Assembly: GCA_944332395.1 (NCBI GenBank)
Contig: CALVJV010000014.1
Span: forward strand, 1-40,689
Direction of reading: 5' to 3'
Length of the DNA: 40,689 nucleotides
Origin: an uncultured Clostridia bacterium
GTDB taxonomy: Bacteria; Bacillota; Clostridia; Christensenellales; UBA1242
The notes under the pieces are model-generated. The model was not told the DNA's origin. It did not search any database and worked only from the letters and a program-made list of their open reading frames with translations. Shown in pieces: positions 1 to 5,599 of this stretch (within the stretch, counting starts at the first letter, position 1; every line of letters starts with the position of its first letter). The position numbers and the translations under genes were made by a program.

Positions 1-91
1 CATAACATTCACGAAGTTGACCTTCAATGGATTGTTCAGTTTGATTATGCGAACTAAATCTCGCATATATTACAGCTCGTTTTTTACTCAA
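1..91 (-). CDS. Large serine recombinase, N-terminal part (runs off left edge)
   Basis: Only the first 30 codons are inside the window; the gene continues past position 1. It reads from a TTG at 91-89, preceded by a strong ribosome binding site (AAAAGGAG, complement of 99-106). The visible protein starts MSKKRAVIYARFSS and continues with EQSIEGQLREC. This is the N-terminal signature of the resolvase/invertase catalytic domain of large serine recombinases: the Y-A-R-x-S block holds the nucleophilic serine and E-Q-S-x-x-x-Q-x-x-x-C follows. Such enzymes integrate and excise phages, conjugative elements and transposons. Its presence says a mobile element lies to the left, or that this end of the window is within one. 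Too little is visible to say whether the gene is intact. A decayed relative lies at 1861-2172 on the same strand. Confidence 0.82.
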   Translation of the reverse strand, partial: MSKKRAVIYARFSSHNQTEQSIEGQLRECY

Positions 92-411
92 AATATTACT
101 CCTTTTAATTAAACATCTCAAAAACTTGAATCTTTAAAAATCTTGCAATCTTAAAGAGTGCAATTATTCTAAAATTCTCATTATTAGTCATTATTTTATT
201 TAATGTGCTTTGACTAATTTTGCACATTCCAAAAAACTTGCTTTTAGACAAGTTGTTATCTTTTATAAAGTTTTATATCAATTCAGTTTTAATTGTGTTT
301 TTCATAACTCATCATTCCTTATTCAGGATAATTATATCATCTCTATTCAGGAAAAGTCGACTATTTATCCCTTGTTTGGGACATACTTATAAAAAATTTA
401 AGGTGGTATCT
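92..411. other. Intergenic region between recombinase and XRE stump; short repeats
   Basis: 320 bases of AT-rich DNA between divergent genes; I see no credible gene. It holds an inverted repeat AACTTG/CAAGTT (235-240 and 249-254), a direct repeat ATTCAGGA at 321-328 and 345-352 with a further ATTCAG at 281, and the palindrome AGTCGACT at 355-362. These could be regulator operators or part of an attachment site; the sequence alone cannot decide. Confidence 0.4.
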
Positions 412-486
412 ATGAAAATATTTGCAGAAAGATTAAAAGAATTAAGACAAGAAAAAGGACTTTCAATCCAAGCATTGTTAAAATAG
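412..486 (+). pseudogene. Truncated XRE-family helix-turn-helix regulator (24 residues)
   Basis: The frame opens at ATG 412 behind a good ribosome binding site (AAGGTGG, 400-406) and stops at 484-486 after MKIFAERLKELRQEKGLSIQ plus four residues. This is the exact opening of XRE/Cro-type repressors (K-x-F-x-x-R-L-K-x-L-R-x-x-K-G-L-S). The rest of the five-helix DNA-binding domain is missing and the stop is followed at once by a terminator hairpin. It looks like the stump of a regulator gene that lost its body, perhaps through element insertion or deletion. A deliberately short leader peptide ahead of an attenuator is a less likely reading. It cannot bind DNA as the full fold would. Confidence 0.6.
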
Positions 487-509
487 GAGCAACAAATGCT
501 CTTTTTTTT
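487..509 (+). terminator. Rho-independent terminator after XRE stump
   Basis: Stem GAGCA (487-491) and TGCTC (497-501) around loop ACAAA, followed by eight T (502-509). It begins one base after the stop codon of the XRE stump. Confidence 0.7.
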
Positions 510-523
510 ATTCTTGTCTTTTT

Positions 524-555
524 TTGATACAATTTTACATTTCTTATGCTATACT
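524..555 (+). promoter_or_regulatory. Promoter of transglutaminase-like gene
   Basis: An extended -10 (TG-C-TATACT, 547-555) is preceded by a possible -35 TTGATA at 524-529 with a long 20-base spacer. Transcription would start near 562, just before the AAGGAG at 566-571. This rules out translation from the earlier in-frame TTG at 524 and fixes ATG 578 as the start. Confidence 0.6.
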
Positions 556-577
556 TATTTTAGATAAGGAGCATTTT

Positions 578-1390
578 ATGAAAAAATATGCAGGAGAAAA
601 TAAAGAATTAGGACCATTGGCGGCAAGTATTTCTATTCAATATGGAAAACAACCAGATATTGAAAATGAATGGAAATCTATTATTGAAATAGAAAATGTT
701 GACGAAAGAAGAAAAAGAATAGATTTATTATTAGAAAAGTTAGAACAAAACGCAGAACAAAATGGTTTTTTTGGACCAAAACAAGAAGTTTTAATTTCAG
801 CTTTGCATAATAATGTTGTCTTGTTTAATGATAAAGAAATGTATTATCAGTTTTTTGACATATTGAGAAATTTTAGTGAATTAAACAAAGATGGTCAACA
901 ATTTACAGAAGGTGCAATAATAAAGAAAGCTATTGAAGAAACTGAAAAAGCATATTGGGGTGGCCTTGGTAGCAATAGAAATACTAGATTAGCAAAAACA
1001 AAGGCAGAAGTTGTCGATGATGAATATAGAATTCCTTCAATTAGCAATTTAAAAGGACAAAATTGTTCTGCTTGTGTAGAGCGTGCGGTTATGGCTCATA
1101 ATTTATGGCTATTGACAGGCAAAACTTCATATTTTATTAATGTGTCAGCAAGTGAGTGCGACTTTGGGCAAGAATCTGATGAATACAAAAATGATGGACA
1201 CGCGTTTAGCATTGTTGAGTATGATGGTAAGTATAGATTATTTGATTTATCAATGAATAATATTTGTATGTTGCAAGGAAATCCTATTGAAGATATAGAA
1301 AATGGGAAACCTCTAAAAGTAGAAGGACCTGCTGTTAATAATCCGGGATATTATGCGAATTACTCTAAACTAGAACAAGAAATGGTATGA
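578..1390 (+). CDS. Orphan transglutaminase/cysteine-protease-like protein
   Basis: 270 residues, start at ATG 578 with AAGGAG at 566-571. I do not recognise a named family. The C-terminal half has the order Cys-His-Asp expected of the transglutaminase-like fold: GQNCSACVERA (Cys163 and Cys166; Cys166 followed by x-E is the better nucleophile candidate), then DGHAFSIVEYDGKYRLFD (His208, Asp223), and a WLLTG stretch after the cysteines as in that fold. The first 150 residues are charged and helical. There is no signal peptide or membrane segment, so it is probably cytoplasmic. The gene has its own promoter and terminator and sits among mobile-element remnants, which suggests acquired cargo. 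The catalytic assignment is inference from motif order. Confidence 0.6.
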   Translation: MKKYAGENKELGPLAASISIQYGKQPDIENEWKSIIEIENVDERRKRIDLLLEKLEQNAEQNGFFGPKQEVLISALHNNVVLFNDKEMYYQFFDILRNFSELNKDGQQFTEGAIIKKAIEETEKAYWGGLGSNRNTRLAKTKAEVVDDEYRIPSISNLKGQNCSACVERAVMAHNLWLLTGKTSYFINVSASECDFGQESDEYKNDGHAFSIVEYDGKYRLFDLSMNNICMLQGNPIEDIENGKPLKVEGPAVNNPGYYANYSKLEQEMV

Positions 1391-1394
1391 TAAT

Positions 1395-1426
1395 AAAAAG
1401 GAGCAAGAGAAATCTTGTTCCTTTTT
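1395..1426 (+). terminator. Bidirectional terminator
   Basis: A 14-base-pair stem (1395-1408 with 1413-1426, one G-U pair) closed by a GAAA tetraloop, A-rich on the left and ending in five T. It ends the transglutaminase-like gene and could also serve the minus-strand subtilase fragment ending at 1446. Confidence 0.85.
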
Positions 1427-1445
1427 CATCAATGTTTAGTTTACA

Positions 1446-1880
1446 TTAACTTTTACAAAGCTTGTCTTGGGTGCCTAAATAATTTTGTTTAACATTTTTA
1501 ATAAGCTGTTCAGCATTTAAAATACTCATATTATTGGAATTTTTTTCACAACTTTTCATACATTGGCTTGTAAATTGTTTAAAATTTAGTTCTGGATTTA
1601 TTTGTAAACATAAAGCATATAGTCCAACGCATTGTGGTATTGTCCACGAAAAACAATCTACTGCTTCGTATTTATTGCCATTTTCGTTGCAAAATTCTGG
1701 CATTGTTCTGCCAGAACAAAGAATATTTATCTTATCTTTTGTTAATTTTTCATAGGGTTTACCTTGTGCAAAAGAAGCAATATGATATTTATGTTTATCA
1801 TCACTTTCATTAAGAAAAGTTGTGCCACAACAAAAGAAATTTTCTCCAAATCTTGTTGAGTCAATTACTTCGCATGTCAA
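1446..1880 (-). pseudogene. C-terminal fragment of a subtilase (peptidase S8)
   Basis: 144 residues, apparent start TTG 1880 without a clear ribosome binding site. The stretch VDCFSWTIPQCVGLYALC followed by LQINPELNFKQF matches the serine block of subtilases (S-x-x-x-P-x-V-x-G-x-x-A-L-x-L-Q-x-N-P), here with S-W-T-I-P. The part before it (NFFCCGTTFL ... HIASFAQGK) matches the strand and loop just upstream of that block. The aspartate and histidine parts of the catalytic triad are absent, so this is only the tail of the peptidase and is presumed inactive. It directly abuts the recombinase remnant at 1861-2172 in another reading frame, so the junction near 1875 looks like a recombination scar. 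Confidence 0.55.
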
Positions 1881-2172
1881 GTTTCATAAGTCTTTCTTGT
1901 GTTGAATTTGTTATTATTCCTTTTTCCATTGCATTTAGAATAGAGTCTATTACTCTATTCTTTTCTTTTAATTCTTCTTATAGTTTTGTTAAAACTACAT
2001 TGTTAGATAATTCGCTATTAAATCTATTTACAACAACTTCGGCAATACTGTCAATAACATTTGGCTCAAGAACATAATTTTTTATCTTTTCAAAAACAAA
2101 ATCTTCAATTGTATCTTTTCTAACATTATGTTTATCACATTTTGATAACATGTCTTTTACAACATCAAAAAC
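1861..2172 (-). pseudogene. Decayed C-terminal part of a large serine recombinase
   Basis: Reading the minus strand from 2172 gives CDKHNVRKDTIEDFVFEKI, then NVIDSIAEVVVNRFN and LSNNVVLTKL, an in-frame TAA at 1980-1978, then EELKEKNRVIDSILNAMEKG, IITNSTQERLMKL and an end at 1861. Cys-x-K-x-x-V-R-K-D-x-x-E followed by a coiled-coil E-L-K-E ... I-x-x-x-L-x-A-M-E-x-G-I-I-T-x-x-T-x-E-R-L is typical of the zinc-ribbon/coiled-coil tail of large serine recombinases. The frame is closed by TAG (2175-2173) on the upstream side and broken once inside, so it is a pseudogene. It is a different copy from the recombinase at 1-91, because its C-terminus lies upstream of that gene's start. Confidence 0.7.
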
Positions 2173-2207
2173 CTACAAAAGGCATCCACCAATAATATAT
2201 CTTGTTT

Positions 2208-4010
2208 TTACATATTTTCAGCTAAAAACATTGTCTTAAATTTTTCATTTTTATTAAACAATTCATCAAAAGTTCCAGAATCAGCAATTTCACCATTGTC
2301 AAGAAAGAAAATCTTGTCAACGTCTTTTATTGTTGAAAGCCTATGAGCGACAACAATAATTGTACTTTTCCCCTTCAATCCATCAATGCTTTTTTTAATG
2401 TCATTCTGCGCGAAATTGTCAAGAGAACTCGTGCTTTCATCAAAAATAATTATATTCGAATTCCTTAGCAAAGCCCTTGCTATTGCCAATCGCTGTTTTT
2501 GCCCTCCCGAAAGCTTAATTCCGCTTTCTCCCACTTTTGTTTCTATTCCTTTTGGAAGAGATTCAACAAATTCCTTAAGAGAAGCTTTTTCGATAGCATT
2601 AATCAATTCTTCTTCGCTTGCATCTCCTTTAGCCAACAATAAATTTTCTTTTATTGTCATATCAAAAATGTAAGGAAATTGATTTACCAAAGATATAGTA
2701 TTCCTCAAAGTTTTTTTGTTTAAGTTGTTTATATTGTGTCCATCTATTAAGACTTCTCCAGAGTCAACTTCATACATTTTGCTCATTAAGTTTAATATTG
2801 TTGACTTTCCACTACCACTTTTCCCAACAAAAGCAACTGTAGTATTAGGATTTATTTTAAAAGAAAGATTTTCAAAAATTTTATTTTCAGAAACCAAGAT
2901 TTTCTTTTTATTTTGCAATTTCCCCTTTTCTTCTCTTTCTTCATCATTTGCTGGGTATTCGTATTCTCTAAAGGTATACGACACATTTTTAAATTCAATC
3001 ATTCCTTTTAAATTTTGGCAATCTTCATTTCCAAATTTTTCTGTAACAAACTCTTTTTCATCAAATAAAGAGAACATTCTTTTTTGGCAAACTTTTATAT
3101 TAGTAAATGTGTTTCCTAAATTTCCTACATTATAAACAACGTTCCATAAAGAATCACGATTTGAATAAACAATCATGAATGCAGCCAAAGAAATCAGGCC
3201 TTTGTCCATAAGAAATACACCAAATAGGATAATGGCAAGACTACCAATTCCTATAATAAAATTTCTCGTTGTCCAAAAGTTCACGTCAGTGATATCAAGC
3301 TTATATCTGCTAGCTCTGTATGCTTCATAATATTTGCTAGAAGTTTCAGTTAACTTTTCTTCTAACCCAAGCGATTTTATATCCTTTTCGCTTCTTACAA
3401 TTTCTGTAGTTAAAGATTGAACAATATCGTTTTTCTTTCTCATCTCCCATCTGTTTTTTCTTCTAATTTTTACTCTTTTGAATTCTATAATTCCGGCGAT
3501 AATAGTCAAGCAAACTAAAATTATAGAAATCCAAAAATTTAATGTTGTAATATAAATCAACATAACTAATGCAGCTACCAACTCTGTTACCGTATCAATT
3601 ATGCTCGCAAGACTATCCACAATTTGTGCCGGATCTTCAACAATTCTTTGAACAAAAGTTCCTGTATCATGGTCGTTATAGGTTTTAGAATTTAGCTTGA
3701 ACGCTTGTTTTGCCAAATCTGTGTTTATTGCCGTCATAATTTTGTTTGAATATTTGTAATAAATAAAGCTTGTCAAATACCAACATATTCTTTGAAAAAC
3801 AGAAATTGCAATTACTACACATAATAAATATATTGCTTTAATGTAATTAGGAATTGTTATAACCTCAATCGCTTTCGCCAATAATATTGTCATAAAAATA
3901 TCACAAACGGCTGCAATCAAAGAAATAATTGTATAAAAAATTATCCAATTCCTATATTTTTTAAAATATTTCCAAATGCCATTTACTTTTTTCATTTTTT
4001 CTTTTGCCAT
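2208..4010 (-). CDS. ABC transporter, fused permease and ATPase
   Basis: About 600 residues in the usual half-transporter order: a six-helix exporter membrane domain (roughly residues 15-310) then a nucleotide-binding domain. Visible motifs are Walker A GKSGSGKST, signature LSGGQKQR, Walker B IIIFDESTSSLD and the H-loop VVAHRLSTI. In Walker B the serine after D-E is standard for this exporter class. A charged insert rich in E and K (YEYPANDEEREEKGKLQNKK) separates the first strand of the ATPase from the rest, longer than usual. The longest frame opens at TTG 4061, but that TTG is the -35 of a strong promoter, so ATG 4010 is chosen; ATG 3995 is also possible. It probably works as a homodimer exporting an unknown substrate. 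It stands alone. Confidence 0.85.
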   Translation of the reverse strand: MAKEKMKKVNGIWKYFKKYRNWIIFYTIISLIAAVCDIFMTILLAKAIEVITIPNYIKAIYLLCVVIAISVFQRICWYLTSFIYYKYSNKIMTAINTDLAKQAFKLNSKTYNDHDTGTFVQRIVEDPAQIVDSLASIIDTVTELVAALVMLIYITTLNFWISIILVCLTIIAGIIEFKRVKIRRKNRWEMRKKNDIVQSLTTEIVRSEKDIKSLGLEEKLTETSSKYYEAYRASRYKLDITDVNFWTTRNFIIGIGSLAIILFGVFLMDKGLISLAAFMIVYSNRDSLWNVVYNVGNLGNTFTNIKVCQKRMFSLFDEKEFVTEKFGNEDCQNLKGMIEFKNVSYTFREYEYPANDEEREEKGKLQNKKKILVSENKIFENLSFKINPNTTVAFVGKSGSGKSTILNLMSKMYEVDSGEVLIDGHNINNLNKKTLRNTISLVNQFPYIFDMTIKENLLLAKGDASEEELINAIEKASLKEFVESLPKGIETKVGESGIKLSGGQKQRLAIARALLRNSNIIIFDESTSSLDNFAQNDIKKSIDGLKGKSTIIVVAHRLSTIKDVDKIFFLDNGEIADSGTFDELFNKNEKFKTMFLAENM

Positions 4011-4032
4011 TTTTTTAAACTTTTCCCTACTA

Positions 4033-4061
4033 GTTATAGCAAAAAAGTATTTAATGGTCAA
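4033..4061 (-). promoter_or_regulatory. Promoter of ABC transporter
   Basis: TTGACC (4061-4056), 17-base spacer, TATAAC (4038-4033). It overlaps the apparent TTG start of the longest frame, so translation must begin downstream. Confidence 0.75.
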
Positions 4062-4377
4062 TATTTGATCAAAATTATTTTTTGTGTTTTAATTATTAAA
4101 CTAACAAAAAAATTGCCTCTAACAAAATGAAATATAACGAAATATTAGGTTAATTGACTTGGAACCAGATAAAAGTTTTCTTTTGTATATCGCAATTTTC
4201 ATTCTCCTTCCCACATATAAAAAAAATTTAATAATTTCACAATATTTTTTTATTTTATCTAATTTTTATATAGTTTTTTCATTTTAACATTTTAAAACAA
4301 CTATTTGTTTTAATACATTCAAATAAATATCAATAATTTGAATTATAGAAACATTCAAGTTAATAATTTTAGGATAT
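4062..4377. other. Intergenic region with a weak hairpin
   Basis: 316 AT-rich bases between the promoter of the ABC transporter and the end of the hydrolase operon. The only structure I see is a perfect 9-base-pair stem TTAAAACAA/TTGTTTTAA (4292-4300 and 4305-4313) with a CTAT loop. It may end the 8163-4378 operon, but it lacks a good T tract. No gene is apparent. Confidence 0.4.
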
Positions 4378-4935
4378 TTAGTCATGCCCAGGCATTAACT
4401 TGTTATATTTTATTAATTTTATTTTCTCTAAACTTTTTCTCATTTCGTCTGGTGACGACCCCAACAAATCAGTTCTTCCAATATCCTGAAAAAATAATGT
4501 ATCTCCGCTAAACAAAATGCTATCAAACAAATAGCACATTGAATCTTTCGTATGTCCTGGGGTGGCAAAACACTTTATTTCATATGTATCAAATTTAATA
4601 ATATCACCATCTTTTACAGGAATTAAATTATTAATTAGATATTTTTTATTTTCACCAAAATAAGCAGAAGCATTAAAATTAGGATTTTTTATAGTTTCTG
4701 ACAAATATTTTGAACCATAAACAGTAATATCTTTAAATTCCTCTATATTATTTATATGATCAAAATGACCATGAGTAATCAAAATTCCAGCAATTGGCTT
4801 TGAACATTTTTTTTTAATTAGGGCAACTGAACAACCCGCATCAATTACAACACAAGAATTATTCAACTCAATAATATAAGTATTTTGCTCTAAAATGCCC
4901 TTAATTTTATAAATTTTATAGTTTTTTTCTTCCAT
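4378..4935 (-). CDS. Metallo-beta-lactamase-fold hydrolase, C-terminally clipped
   Basis: 185 residues of the glyoxalase II/YcbL type. The zinc ligands are visible: THGHFDH (His55, His57, Asp59, His60), GHT (His128), the bridging aspartate in FSGDTLF (Asp145) and the last histidine in MPGHD (His184). The chain stops one residue after that histidine. Family members usually continue for about 15-25 more residues (G-P-x-T-T ... N-P-F/Y), so the C-terminal segment is missing although all metal ligands remain. The start overlaps the end of the DUF1461 gene by 20 bases, so the two are translated from one message. Likely a thioester or related hydrolase; substrate unknown. Confidence 0.8.
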   Translation of the reverse strand: MEEKNYKIYKIKGILEQNTYIIELNNSCVVIDAGCSVALIKKKCSKPIAGILITHGHFDHINNIEEFKDITVYGSKYLSETIKNPNFNASAYFGENKKYLINNLIPVKDGDIIKFDTYEIKCFATPGHTKDSMCYLFDSILFSGDTLFFQDIGRTDLLGSSPDEMRKSLEKIKLIKYNKLMPGHD

Positions 4936-5599
4936 TTTCTCTTTTTTTTATTATTATACTCTTGATGATTGATGATAACGCAAATAAAAAAATTATGCAA
5001 GCAATTAATATTCCCATATTTAAAAAAAACCGACTAGGTAAAATTTTTATTATTGGATCAGTGACTTCAGAAAATTGCCAATTTGTCTTCCCAAAAAAGA
5101 AAATTTTATGAAACAAATTAAATAAAAAATCAAAATTAATAAGAGCAACCATTAAAACAGAAAAAGAAATAAATAAAATAAAAATTCCAACCCAAAATCC
5201 AACTGTATGTCCCATTATTTTTTTTAATTTTATATATTGCAATTTATCAAAAATTGTCAATAGAGTCAATAACCCCACGCTAACCACAAACACAATATTA
5301 TTAATTTTAATAAGTTTTCTACAGTCCTCAAAATGAGCTTTACCCTCTGGCGAATAATCAAAAACTCCCAAATCAAAATCCTTGCTTTTTGTCAAAAAAT
5401 CCAAACAAGCATCATACCCATCAATTATTTCTCGTTTTGAATAACCAGAATCCTCTACAATATTCAACAAATCAATTTGTGAATAATATAATGGTCTAAA
5501 ATAAATAACAAACGAAAAAGCAGCTGTTACCCAAAACAATAATAGAACAAAAGCAAAGAGGAAAGTAAAAACACTACTGCAAAATTCTTTTTTTATCAT
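4916..5599 (-). CDS. DUF1461 (TIGR01906-type) integral membrane protein
   Basis: 227 residues with four membrane segments: about 8-33, 100-116, 133-155 and 192-213. The extracytoplasmic loop after the first helix contains SPEGKAHFEDCRKL and the loop after the third contains KTNWQFSEVTDPIIKILP, both typical of the DUF1461 family of Bacillota membrane proteins. The function of the family is not known. The start codon overlaps the stop of the upstream HExxH gene (ATGA, 5599-5596) and the end overlaps the hydrolase gene, so three genes form a coupled operon. In this setting it may anchor or support the neighbouring hydrolases, which is a guess. Confidence 0.8.
   Translation of the reverse strand: MIKKEFCSSVFTFLFAFVLLLFWVTAAFSFVIYFRPLYYSQIDLLNIVEDSGYSKREIIDGYDACLDFLTKSKDFDLGVFDYSPEGKAHFEDCRKLIKINNIVFVVSVGLLTLLTIFDKLQYIKLKKIMGHTVGFWVGIFILFISFSVLMVALINFDFLFNLFHKIFFFGKTNWQFSEVTDPIIKILPSRFFLNMGILIACIIFLFALSSIIKSIIIKKRENGRKKL

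Noticed and set aside
4011-4061. Upstream 17-residue extension of the ABC transporter
   Set aside because: Its TTG start is the -35 of a 17-spaced promoter, so the segment is mostly not transcribed.
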